From contig UQHF01000008.1 of NCBI GenBank assembly GCA_900540785.1, positions 1-64,000 of the forward strand: DNA of 64,000 nucleotides, in the 5' to 3' direction. This document shows, piece after piece, positions 52,308 to 60,281 of the stretch. Made by a program: the position numbers and the translations under genes. Numbering within the stretch: the stretch's first letter is position 1; each line of letters starts with the position of its first letter. The notes beneath the pieces are model-generated. The model saw only the letters and a list, made by a program, of their open reading frames with translations, made no database searches and was not told the origin of the DNA. The DNA is from an uncultured Blautia sp. Lineage in GTDB: Bacteria; Bacillota; Clostridia; Lachnospirales; Lachnospiraceae.

Positions 52308-53134
52308 TCAATGAGATTGCGATAGCCTTATTTCAATTTGTGTTATATAATCGTCCAAATTGTCAATGACAAGTTCATTGATACCTTTTTCATAAGCAAA
52401 GCCGGAAAATTGTAAATTGTGTTGCTTTGCATAGGCAAGAATTTCCTCATAGCGGTTTGATATATTATCCCAATCTCCTTTATAAAACGTCCTTAAGTAT
52501 TTCCCTTTAGGTTGTATGTGAAGTCCCCTTCTATGCGTTGATACAGGTAATTCAATATATAAAAAGGAATAGTCATCAAAATTACTGTTATATAAATTTT
52601 CGACCGATAACATGGAACCGTAGGAAACATCATGTAAACGGTGTAAGTGGTATTTTTTCGTTTCGTTCAGAATCATTTCTATCTCTTTTTCAAACGGAGT
52701 ATCGATTGTAGTAGGAACAGTTACAAGATAATGTTCTTCCTGTTTTTCAATAATTTCAAAGCAGGACATATCTAACGTACGAATACGGGACATATTTTGC
52801 CGTTTTTCATTCATAACACCTCTTATAGCTTTGAGATGTGACATAGTGTTGTCCAGCTCTTCTATTTTTTCAGTCAGTAAATTTTCTAAAGAAAGTGCAG
52901 AACGATCATTCAAAAAATGTTGTATTTCAGGAAGTGACATATTTAATTCACGCAGCAAAAGAATTGTTTCCAGTATAAAACTCTGCTGATACGTATAATA
53001 CCGATACCCATTCGGTTTGATCATGGCTGGTTTTAATATACCGATTTCATCATACCACATCAGTGTTTTTTATTGATTTCATGCAATTTTGCAAACTGAC
53101 CGATTGTAAATAATTTGTCGTAATCAAAAAACAT
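52308..53134 (-). CDS. MerR-family multidrug-sensing regulator, apparent frameshift
   Basis: The intact reading would start MFFDYDKLFTIGQFAKLHEI at 53134 after AAGGAG, continue through the winged-helix motif into LMWYDEIGILKPAMIKPNGY and a GyrI-like effector domain of BmrR type. At 53066-53071 the run of six A on the coding strand is one base short: the first frame stops at TGA after 24 codons and the rest (from 53060) reads in another frame. With seven A the sequence would restore KKTLMWYDEIG. It is a pseudogene, a slippage-regulated gene or a sequencing error. It is divergent from a MATE pump whose promoter has MerR geometry. Confidence 0.8.
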
Positions 53135-53145
53135 AAAAAATCTCC

Positions 53146-53176
53146 TTGACTGCACAGTTACTGTACAGTTTATTAT
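53146..53176 (+). promoter_or_regulatory. MerR-type promoter of the MATE gene
   Basis: TTGACT (53146-53151), a long 19-bp spacer, TATTAT (53171-53176). Over-long spacers of 19-20 bp are the hallmark of MerR-controlled promoters. Confidence 0.8.
53150..53168. promoter_or_regulatory. MerR operator dyad
   Basis: CTGCACAGT-T-ACTGTACAG, an imperfect 9-1-9 inverted repeat (8 of 9 pairs) lying within the 19-bp spacer of the MATE promoter. Confidence 0.75.
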
Positions 53177-53230
53177 ATACAATGTATCAAAAAATAACAA
53201 TATTATATATGACATTTGGAGAAAAACAAC

Positions 53231-54586
53231 GTGGATAACAATTCTTTAACATTTGAAACTTTACAACCATCAAAACTATTTATCCGCTGTGCCTTTCCTG
53301 CTATGTGCAGTATGTTATTCGGTGCTTTGTACACGATAGCAGATGGTATTTTTGTCGGGCGGTATATTGGAGAAAGCGCATTAGCCGCTGTAAATCTTGC
53401 CATGCCATTGGTAAATATTTCTTTTGCAGTAGCAGATATGATAGCAGTGGGATCGTCTGTACGGATTGCAATGTTCCTTGGAGAAAAAAATAAAGAAGCC
53501 GCAAACCGGATTTTCAGTTTTTCTGTCAAGATTATTTTTGCGGTTTCCATACTAATAGGTTTGTTTTTCCTTCTTTTCACAAAACCGGTTTTTATGCTTA
53601 TGGGAGCAAGCGGACAGGCTTTGCGGTATGCGTTTGAGTATATGTGTGTTTATGCTCTGTTCTCTCCTGTAACAATGGTCTATTATGCGGCAGATAATTA
53701 TCTTCGTATTTGCAATCGCCAAAAATACAGCATGATTTTAAATATCACTACAGCGCTTTTAAACATTGTATTAGACTTCTTGCTGATTGTAGTTTGGGAA
53801 GGCGGGGTATTAGGAGCTGCACTGGCAAGCTGCATCAGCATGGCAACCGGAAGTTTCTTTTCATTGCTTCCGTTTTTCAGAAAAAAACTGGAACTTCGTT
53901 TTATAAAAGGAAAAATTCCGGCAAAACAGTTTGCTTCTCTACTGGCAAATGGTTCTTCAGAATTTTTCAGCAACATTTCCGGGTCAATTATGGCGTTTAT
54001 TTTGAATATCGTTTTAATGAATTTAGGCGGAACAACAGCAGTTGCAGCAATGTCTGTTGTATTGTATGTGGAAAGTCTGATGGTAACTCTGATTTTCGGA
54101 ATGTGTGATTCTATGCAGCCGCCAATCAGTTACTGTCATGCGGCAGGCTTAAAAAAAAGAGTTCGGGCTTTGGAAAAACGAGTCCTTTTGTCAGCCGCAC
54201 TGGTATCGCTCGCAGCCTTTATCTTTTTGCGATATTGCAGTGGCTGGATTGTGCCATTTTTCGTAAAACCAGGCGATACAGAACTTCTGAACTTAACTAT
54301 ACATGCTATGAAACTTTACGCAATTTCTTATTTAATAAGCTGGGTATATCGATGTCTGTCAAGCTATTTGACTGCAATAGGACAAGCTGTCAGGTCTTTT
54401 GCTGCTTCGATATGCGGCACATTAATTTTTCCCCTTCTATGTCTGGCTGTTTTAGTTCCTCTGTGGGGCTTCGATGGCGTATGTTTTATGCCCCTGTTCG
54501 CGGGACTATTAAGCGGAACTCTGGCAATTTTATTATCTGCATGGAAAAAAACTGAAAATAAGAAAGGAAAAATGAAGCGCAAATGA
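53231..54586 (+). CDS. MATE-family multidrug efflux pump
   Basis: A 451-residue membrane protein with about twelve helices (MepA/NorM-type: FPAMCSMLFGALYTIADGIFVG, GESALAAVNLAMPLVNISFA, GSSVRIAMFLGE, DSMQPPISYCHAAGLKKR). It exports cationic drugs using ion gradients. The start is read as GTG nine bases after GGAG; a TTG five codons earlier overlaps that site. It is regulated by the divergent MerR gene, and its stop overlaps the next start codon by 4 bases. Confidence 0.92.
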   Translation: MDNNSLTFETLQPSKLFIRCAFPAMCSMLFGALYTIADGIFVGRYIGESALAAVNLAMPLVNISFAVADMIAVGSSVRIAMFLGEKNKEAANRIFSFSVKIIFAVSILIGLFFLLFTKPVFMLMGASGQALRYAFEYMCVYALFSPVTMVYYAADNYLRICNRQKYSMILNITTALLNIVLDFLLIVVWEGGVLGAALASCISMATGSFFSLLPFFRKKLELRFIKGKIPAKQFASLLANGSSEFFSNISGSIMAFILNIVLMNLGGTTAVAAMSVVLYVESLMVTLIFGMCDSMQPPISYCHAAGLKKRVRALEKRVLLSAALVSLAAFIFLRYCSGWIVPFFVKPGDTELLNLTIHAMKLYAISYLISWVYRCLSSYLTAIGQAVRSFAASICGTLIFPLLCLAVLVPLWGFDGVCFMPLFAGLLSGTLAILLSAWKKTENKKGKMKRK

Positions 54587-55052
54587 ATGAGAAAATCAAT
54601 AAGCAACGGCAATTTATTATTCAATTTTTATATTGGGCAATTATCCTGGCTGGAATCCTGTGTTTTGGAAAATACATCTTTCCTGTTTTGATCCCATTTT
54701 TCATTGCCTTTGTAATTGCCTGTATATTGAAAAAACCAATCCAATATATTTCTGCAAAATCAGGTATAAACAGAAAAATAATCGCTTTTATTTCCATTTA
54801 TCCATCGGGCTGTTTATTTTATATCTTACAATCACCGTCATAAGAAATATCGTAGAACCCAGATTAGTTGGCAAACAAACAGAGCTGCACCCTGTATTGG
54901 CACTGGCAAGTATGCTGGTAGGACTCCATCTGTTTGGAATTATTGGTTTGTTTAGTTTTCCTATTTTGCTCTCTTTTCTTAAAAAGTTGAATGATGATGG
55001 TACTATTCGACTTTATCACACTGAAACAATGCCCAACGGAGTCCGTGAGTAA
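54583..55052 (+). pseudogene. AI-2E family transporter, internally deleted remnant
   Basis: The ATG overlaps the MATE stop codon (ATGA). The first frame encodes an N-terminal AI-2E transporter segment (YWAIILAGILCFGKYIFPVL, IAFVIACILKKPIQYI) up to about 54790. From about 54798, in another frame, the family C-terminus follows (LTITVIRNIVEPRLVGKQ, HPVLALASMLVGLHLFGI, FPILLSFLKKLNDDGTI). Usual members have about 350 residues; roughly 200 central residues are missing and the join is out of frame, so the product cannot be a working transporter. Confidence 0.8.
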
Positions 55053-55059
55053 CAAATAA

Positions 55060-55113
55060 ATGGCTTTCTGCCAGCATTGATACCCCTGCTTGTCTTTGCT
55101 GTCAGAAAGCCAT
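55060..55113. terminator. Bidirectional stem-loop terminator
   Basis: ATGGCTTTCTG (55060-55070) pairs perfectly with CAGAAAGCCAT (55103-55113), with AGCA/TGCT pairs inside. It lies between convergent genes and is followed by T-rich sequence on the minus strand. Confidence 0.6.
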
Positions 55114-55118
55114 AAATA

Positions 55119-55499
55119 TTATAACTGAATATTTAATAACCCATTCACTCTTTCAACAGGAAATCTATCCTCAATATCCACTACTTCGAATAAATTTAAT
55201 GGCAATTCCTTTTCTTCTATTAGCGCAAGATATTCATTGACAGCTCTGCGGTCAATCATGATTTTTCCACGTCCTGCCCAATGACGATTGCTCTCTCTTT
55301 TTTTCAATCCTGAAATCCAATACTCATCCCCATTCTCAATATCTATATAGTTTGCGTAGTTGCCATTAGCTTTCTGAAAAGCATGGTCATTAAAGTAAAT
55401 TGTTTTCTTACTTTTTGAAGTCCTGACATATCCGATCCATGCCAGACCATCATCAGAATATCCTGTTTTAAGCTCAATATACATTAAATTATTAATCAT
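55119..55499 (-). CDS. Conserved hypothetical protein, 126 residues
   Basis: A soluble 126-residue protein starting MINNLMYIELKTGYSDDG after GGAGGG; an earlier ATG (55532) has no good site. Conspicuous segments are GLAWIGYVRTSKSKKTIYFN, DEYWISGLKKRESNRHWAG and GKIMIDRRAVNEYL. No signal peptide or membrane helix. I recall similar proteins as hypothetical in many bacteria but cannot assign a function. Confidence 0.78.
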   Translation of the reverse strand: MINNLMYIELKTGYSDDGLAWIGYVRTSKSKKTIYFNDHAFQKANGNYANYIDIENGDEYWISGLKKRESNRHWAGRGKIMIDRRAVNEYLALIEEKELPLNLFEVVDIEDRFPVERVNGLLNIQL

Positions 55500-55554
55500 T
55501 CTCAGTCCCTCCAAATACGGTTTATCTATCACTATGCAACTGGAAGTTATATTC

Positions 55555-56385
55555 CTATTTTAAAAATTTCATCACTTCTTCTATAGAACTTTTTCCTAAT
55601 GTAAATTGTTCCAGCGCTATGTATCTTTTTTCTGCAATAGTGTGCTCTCTTTCACACAATGCTTTTACGATATTCTCTTCATTATCTAATGGCTCAACGA
55701 CATTGGATTTAGTCTGATAAGCTTCAAAAAATCTAATGCCAAATCTTCTTTGAGACTCTGCATTGATATGGATACCGTCTGGATTCGGATATAATTTTTC
55801 TCCCGTTACAAAATAACAATTCTTATTATTTTCTGCGTATTTAAGTAATTCTTGATTAATTAAATCATACTCTACACAATTTTTTCCAAATCCAGACTTA
55901 CCTAAATAATCTCCCAAACCACCAACAATGAACGGAATTTCCAAAGCTCCCAGTTCTTTTCTAAATGAATGAACTAAATCATTAAGTTTTTGATAATAAT
56001 TCTTGTATTTTTCGCTATGGCTATCACTTTCTCCCTGATGCCACAAAATTGCAATCAATTCACTGTTTTCCATAGCGAATTTTGCTGCACTGACGGCGTG
56101 ACGAAATAAAGCACCTTCTTTATTCCACTCATCAATGGAACTTCCTCCTTCCGCACAAGGTATAAGTCCAATTTGTTCATTTTTATTTTCATTACACCAT
56201 GCCTGTGCAAAAGAAGCCGCCAGTCCGACACCAGCAACTGACCTGTCAAAGTGGATAGGTTCTGTCATCATTTGCCATCTGCCGTTTCTGAGCATAAAAA
56301 TATTTTCATTATAAATCGGCATAACCTCATTCAAAAATCCACGTCCTGCCATATTTGATTGTCCTATGAGTAAAACTGATTTCAT
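55555..56385 (-). CDS. SASA-family carbohydrate esterase (sialate O-acetylesterase-like)
   Basis: A 276-residue SGNH-type hydrolase: block I IGQSNMAGRG with the nucleophile Ser9, GLIPCAEGGSSIDEW, AILWHQGESDS and the C-terminal DGIHIN containing the catalytic Asp and His. No signal peptide, so it acts in the cytoplasm. Family members remove acetyl groups from sialic acid or plant polysaccharide units. A role in host-glycan use would suit a gut organism but is inferred. The C-terminal 50 residues are an extra helical tail. Confidence 0.85.
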   Translation of the reverse strand: MKSVLLIGQSNMAGRGFLNEVMPIYNENIFMLRNGRWQMMTEPIHFDRSVAGVGLAASFAQAWCNENKNEQIGLIPCAEGGSSIDEWNKEGALFRHAVSAAKFAMENSELIAILWHQGESDSHSEKYKNYYQKLNDLVHSFRKELGALEIPFIVGGLGDYLGKSGFGKNCVEYDLINQELLKYAENNKNCYFVTGEKLYPNPDGIHINAESQRRFGIRFFEAYQTKSNVVEPLDNEENIVKALCEREHTIAEKRYIALEQFTLGKSSIEEVMKFLK

Positions 56386-56486
56386 TTTTAACCTCCGATT
56401 GTTTTGGTTGTCAAACTCTTTCTGTATTTTGACTCTTTGTTCTGTGGAGAAGGAGCAATTCTCTCTTTCCGCTCGGTCAATTCTAA

Positions 56487-56942
56487 TTAACTTTTTAATC
56501 CATCTCTTTTCATATACAATAACGGATATGGATTCCCCTGCTCGTCCAGTTCTGTTCGTTTATAAACCTCGAATCCCATATGCTCATAAAATCCTTTTGC
56601 CAGAGGGTTCTGTTCATTGACGGCAAGCTCATTTACCCCATAATTTTCAATTCCGTATTGGAGCAGTTGTTTCCCTGTTCCCCGTCCTCTGTATTCATCT
56701 GAGACAAACAACATCTCAAGCATCTGATCGGCAATCCCCATAAATCCCACCGGATTTCCATTTTCATTTTCTGCCACCACCAAGACGGGAACACCGCTTA
56801 AAGCATTTGGAACATACTCCTTAATATTTCTTATCTCATCATCTGATAAAAACAGATGCGTTGCTTTGACAGAACTCTCCCACACGCTCAGTAATTTTTC
56901 TATTAATACCGGATTTCGTTCTTTTACTTCTGTTATTTTCAT
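56487..56942 (-). CDS. GNAT-family N-acetyltransferase (YjaB-like)
   Basis: A 151-residue protein starting MKITEVKERNPVLIEKLLSV; the frame extends 25 codons upstream without a site. Core LEMLFVSDEYRGRGTGKQLL with NELAVNEQNPLAKGFYEHMGF, close to the YjaB group. Acceptor unknown. Confidence 0.86.
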   Translation of the reverse strand: MKITEVKERNPVLIEKLLSVWESSVKATHLFLSDDEIRNIKEYVPNALSGVPVLVVAENENGNPVGFMGIADQMLEMLFVSDEYRGRGTGKQLLQYGIENYGVNELAVNEQNPLAKGFYEHMGFEVYKRTELDEQGNPYPLLYMKRDGLKS

Positions 56943-57035
56943 ATTACCTTTGCCTTTCAAATCCAGAATATACTTTTTATAAAAAATACTGTCCATAATT
57001 TTAAAATTCTTATCCAATATTAGTATAAAAAATTC

Positions 57036-57728
57036 TCATTCCTTAACGGAATCAAAAATTTCTTTTATGCTTGTTGGCTCAATGTGCTCCAACTTATTTA
57101 ATGGATTCCACTTAAATGATTTCTCTGTAAAACCTGTTTCTTCCCACGATTTATACCATTGAAGATAATAATACTGTTTTGCATCAAGTGCATAACTATC
57201 AATGACAGAACCACTTTCGACATCAAGTCTTCCCACGAAACCATAATCAAATACTCCATTGGCGTCACTACGCATAAATCCAAGGATATAACAGCTACCT
57301 GTTTCTTTGTCGAATTCCAGATTATCCAGAACCATTTTTTTCTCATTCGTGAATAAAGTTTTCATCTTTTCAAACGACACGGCATCATATATACTCAGTT
57401 GAGTCTGACAGGAATTGACAGGTTTTTCAATATTGTAGAAATATCTTCCATCAGGTGTAAACGCAAAACCTTCGTCCTGTGCTCCAATTCTTGTGACTGT
57501 TATCTTTTTTATCAAAGCTAAAGAATCCAAATCATAAAAACCCAGGAATCCCTCCGTAGATTTCACAGCAATCACATTCGAACCTGGTTTGAAAACTGCA
57601 GTATAAGCATACGGAAAATCCCTAAATTTAGCCAGTTCTGTTCCAGTTGAATCATATATGTATACTGTGCCGCCATTGCATCCTACACTATAGGATTCAT
57701 TCTTATAAAACCCCCAGAATTTCCTCAT
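57036..57728 (-). CDS. Predicted beta-propeller-like cytoplasmic protein
   Basis: A 230-residue protein with repeated beta-strand blocks reminiscent of WD40 or quinoprotein blades (GGTVYIYDSTGTELAKF, STEGFLGFYDLDSLALIKK, QDEGFAFTPDGRYFYNIE). No signal peptide. AAAGGAG precedes the ATG at a rather long distance. Specific function not recognised. Confidence 0.75.
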   Translation of the reverse strand: MRKFWGFYKNESYSVGCNGGTVYIYDSTGTELAKFRDFPYAYTAVFKPGSNVIAVKSTEGFLGFYDLDSLALIKKITVTRIGAQDEGFAFTPDGRYFYNIEKPVNSCQTQLSIYDAVSFEKMKTLFTNEKKMVLDNLEFDKETGSCYILGFMRSDANGVFDYGFVGRLDVESGSVIDSYALDAKQYYYLQWYKSWEETGFTEKSFKWNPLNKLEHIEPTSIKEIFDSVKE

Positions 57729-57875
57729 CTTCAGACTGCTCCTTTCATAGGAAATGCGAATCGTCCCTTTACTTACCTTGTACTATTTTAATTCGTTCTC
57801 AAGATTTCTTCCACATAAGACATTTCTCACTTACTTCATTACTATTTCCTATTTATAAATGCTATATATTCTGTT

Positions 57876-58565
57876 TCAATCTCCTATCTCAGTGTTACGT
57901 TTATTTTTTCTGCCACAGGATTTATTTTCACTGCAATATCCCATTTCCTCACACTTTGGCATAAAATAGTGATTTACTAAATATTCCCATTCAGGAGAAT
58001 ATCTTTTTAATTCATTCATCATATCATTCATTAATTTCCGATACTCCCAATATGCTCTTGTACATAATCTCTGATGTGCCATATCAATTAAATTTCTGAG
58101 ATTTGTACGTAATACAACTTTCGTTTCCATTCCCAGAGGTAAAAGCATATTAATGTCTTCTTTGGGAACTCCCAGTACCTCCAACTTCTTCATAGCCTCT
58201 AAAAGCTCATTCATCGCATCATTATAAATAATGTTTGCTTCCATATTATTTTCAATTTTAGGAGATACGACATATTTGAATCCATGTTGATAATCAATAT
58301 ATCTTGTTGATGCCTGCAGTCTTGTCGGACCTCCTGCAATATGTGTGTACAGTTCTCTTATTACTCTTGCAGAATACCCATCTAACACCATGAACACCTG
58401 CGGATACTCCCATGTTCTTCCGTGTCCGGAAATCAAACAGTCCATACCTCTCTTATAGTTTTTCTCTGCATTTTCAATATCCGCTCCCCAACAAACTCCT
58501 GCTTCTCTTCCGATTAAACTTATTGGATCAACTGTAGTTTCATTTTGAATTATTACTCTTCCCAT
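57876..58565 (-). CDS. thyX: Flavin-dependent thymidylate synthase
   Basis: A 229-residue ThyX read from MGRVIIQNETTVDPISLIGR, which has AAGGGAG upstream; the open frame continues 36 codons to 58673 without a site. The signature segment is RVIRELYTHIAGGPTRLQASTRYI, in which LQASTRY corresponds to the ThyX consensus ending S.R; the classical RHR is replaced by PTR as in some clostridial forms. HGRTWEYPQVFMV and LRNLIDMAHQRLCTRAYWE supply further FAD and dUMP contacts. It makes dTMP from dUMP using methylene-THF and FAD. Confidence 0.85.
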   Translation of the reverse strand: MGRVIIQNETTVDPISLIGREAGVCWGADIENAEKNYKRGMDCLISGHGRTWEYPQVFMVLDGYSARVIRELYTHIAGGPTRLQASTRYIDYQHGFKYVVSPKIENNMEANIIYNDAMNELLEAMKKLEVLGVPKEDINMLLPLGMETKVVLRTNLRNLIDMAHQRLCTRAYWEYRKLMNDMMNELKRYSPEWEYLVNHYFMPKCEEMGYCSENKSCGRKNKRNTEIGD

Positions 58566-58684
58566 TGCAATATCTCTCCCTTGTAGTTTAAACATATTGT
58601 CTGTACCATTCTCAATCTCTAAGCAAATTTCCACTCTGACACAACATATCTTTTTTCCATCCATAACTTTCATTTTACAAATAC

Positions 58685-58857
58685 CAACACAAAATTCCAG
58701 TTATAAATCCCTAGCAAATTTTTGCAGATTTGCGAGCATAGCGTATCTATAAATCAACTGTTTGAGCCTGACTGCAGGCGAGTTTTGATTTATAGATACA
58801 AATATGCGGCGCAGCAAATCAAAAAAATCAACGGATTTATAACGGAATTTTGTATTG
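58685..58857. repeat. MITE-like inverted-repeat element
   Basis: A 173-bp non-coding element with 14-bp terminal inverted repeats (58685-58698 and 58844-58857, one mismatch) and continuing imperfect symmetry inward. The centre holds a perfect 15-bp stem (GTATCTATAAATCAA with its complement) and a small GCCTG/CAGGC hairpin. It carries no gene and lies between the 3' end of hemW and the thyX upstream region. It may fold as one long RNA hairpin on either strand. Confidence 0.7.
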
Positions 58858-58872
58858 ATATTGTAAATACTT

Positions 58873-60006
58873 TTATTCCAGCAAAAACTCCGCCATCACT
58901 CCATTACTCACATGTATTCCTGCTCTCGTAAGGAAAATCCTTCCCTCTTTCTCCTCGAGCAGCCCCACATTTTTATACTTGTCCAGCACTTTTCCATATA
59001 CGCTTTCCATAGGCACTCCAAAGCATTCCAGAAACTCTGCTTTTGACACACCTTCTGTCATGCGAAGTCCCAGAAACATAAACTCTGACATTTCTGCTTC
59101 CAGAGATAAAATTTCTTTGTCTTCCCCGATTTTTTCCGGACAGCTGCTGTTTTTCAGATATATGGAAAAATCTGAGGTATTGGAAAAGCGCTGGTTTTCC
59201 CAAAGGGAAGCCGCCCCCAGTCCAAGACCGAGGTATTCTTTTCTTGTCCAGTAACCAATATTATGTCTGCAGGCAAGACCTTTTTTCGCATAATTGGATA
59301 TTTCATACTGTTCATAACCGTACTCTGCCAAAATCCCTGCCGTATCCTCATACATTCTGTACTCTGTATCCTCGTCCGGAAGATTTAACTTCCTTTTTGC
59401 AAAGGGAGTTCCTTCTTCTATGATGAGGCTGTATGCGGAAATATGCTCCGGGTGAAGCGCTGCCACTGTCCGTAAATTCCTCACCCATCCTTCATACGTC
59501 TGATCTGGAAGCGCACACATCAGGTCCACATTGATGTTCTGAAATCCTTCCTCTCTCGCAAGAGAAAAGCTTTCCAGAAATTCCTCATATGTATGAATTC
59601 TTCCAAGAGCTTTAAGCTCTGCTGCCTCCGGGGACTGTAATCCCAGACTCAGGCGGTTGATTCCCACACTTCTGTACAAAAAAAGCTTCTCTTTAGACAA
59701 AGTCCCCGGATTTGCCTCTATTGTAATTTCGGCGTCCGGGGCTACAGAAAAGCTCTTATGGATTTTTTCAAAAATATCTCCCATAAGGGAAGGAGAAAGC
59801 GCAGACGGCGTCCCTCCTCCCACAAAAATGGAAGATACCTCTCTTTTTTCTGTTTTTACTGCTTCGATTTCCCGCAAAAGGGCTTCTGTATAGGAAGCTT
59901 TTGCCTCCTCGCTGCCCGGTGCGGAAAGAAAATCGCAGTAAGCGCATTTCCGGACACAGAAGGGAATATGTATATAAAGTTCAAAGGAAGTATCCTTTCT
60001 TCTCAT
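58873..60006 (-). CDS. hemW: Radical SAM haem chaperone HemW
   Basis: A 377-residue protein starting MRRKDTSFELYIHIPFCVRK after GGAG; the frame extends 62 codons upstream over the lipoprotein gene. Radical SAM cysteines Cys17, Cys21 and Cys24 (CVRKCAYC), GGGTPS, ITIEANPGTL, GLQSPEAAELKALGR and ACRHNIGYW are typical of HemW (formerly HemN-like), which inserts haem rather than oxidising coproporphyrinogen. It overlaps the lipoprotein gene by 4 bp and follows lepA, the usual order in Clostridia. Confidence 0.94.
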   Translation of the reverse strand: MRRKDTSFELYIHIPFCVRKCAYCDFLSAPGSEEAKASYTEALLREIEAVKTEKREVSSIFVGGGTPSALSPSLMGDIFEKIHKSFSVAPDAEITIEANPGTLSKEKLFLYRSVGINRLSLGLQSPEAAELKALGRIHTYEEFLESFSLAREEGFQNINVDLMCALPDQTYEGWVRNLRTVAALHPEHISAYSLIIEEGTPFAKRKLNLPDEDTEYRMYEDTAGILAEYGYEQYEISNYAKKGLACRHNIGYWTRKEYLGLGLGAASLWENQRFSNTSDFSIYLKNSSCPEKIGEDKEILSLEAEMSEFMFLGLRMTEGVSKAEFLECFGVPMESVYGKVLDKYKNVGLLEEKEGRIFLTRAGIHVSNGVMAEFLLE

Positions 60007-60242
60007 TCCGCTTTCTCCTCTGCAAGATATGGATTCACCATCGTTATGTTTCCGTTTTTTACTACTGCATCGGGATTGATCTCCTCCGGTGCAGGCGTAG
60101 GGGTAGGCTCCGGCGTTATGGTAATTGTCATAACCTTTTCCTCTTTCTGATCCTTCTCTTTTCCACAGCCGCAGCCGGCAGCGAAAAGACATAGAAGACT
60201 AAAGGATAAAACTGCCAGAAGCCTTTTCTTTCTGTTTTTCAT
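60003..60242 (-). CDS. Small lipoprotein
   Basis: A 79-residue protein starting MKNRKKRLLAVLSFSLLCLF after GGAG, with lipobox FAAGC near residue 23 and a short mature part: a Lys/Glu-rich stretch, then ITPEPTPTPAPEE and VKNGNITMVNPYLAEEKAE. It is coupled to hemW by a 4-base overlap and follows lepA by 39 bp. No function can be named. Confidence 0.8.
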   Translation of the reverse strand: MKNRKKRLLAVLSFSLLCLFAAGCGCGKEKDQKEEKVMTITITPEPTPTPAPEEINPDAVVKNGNITMVNPYLAEEKAE

Positions 60243-60281
60243 AAAAACTCCGCTCTCCGACAGGCATTCTGCCGGCAAACC

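Noticed and set aside
53216..53230. TTG start of the MATE gene at 53216
   Set aside because: That codon overlaps the GGAG ribosome binding site; the GTG at 53231 is correctly spaced from it.
60007..60192. N-terminal extension of HemW
   Set aside because: The extension is the shifted frame of the lipoprotein gene; the ATG at 60006 has a ribosome binding site and gives the normal HemW length.
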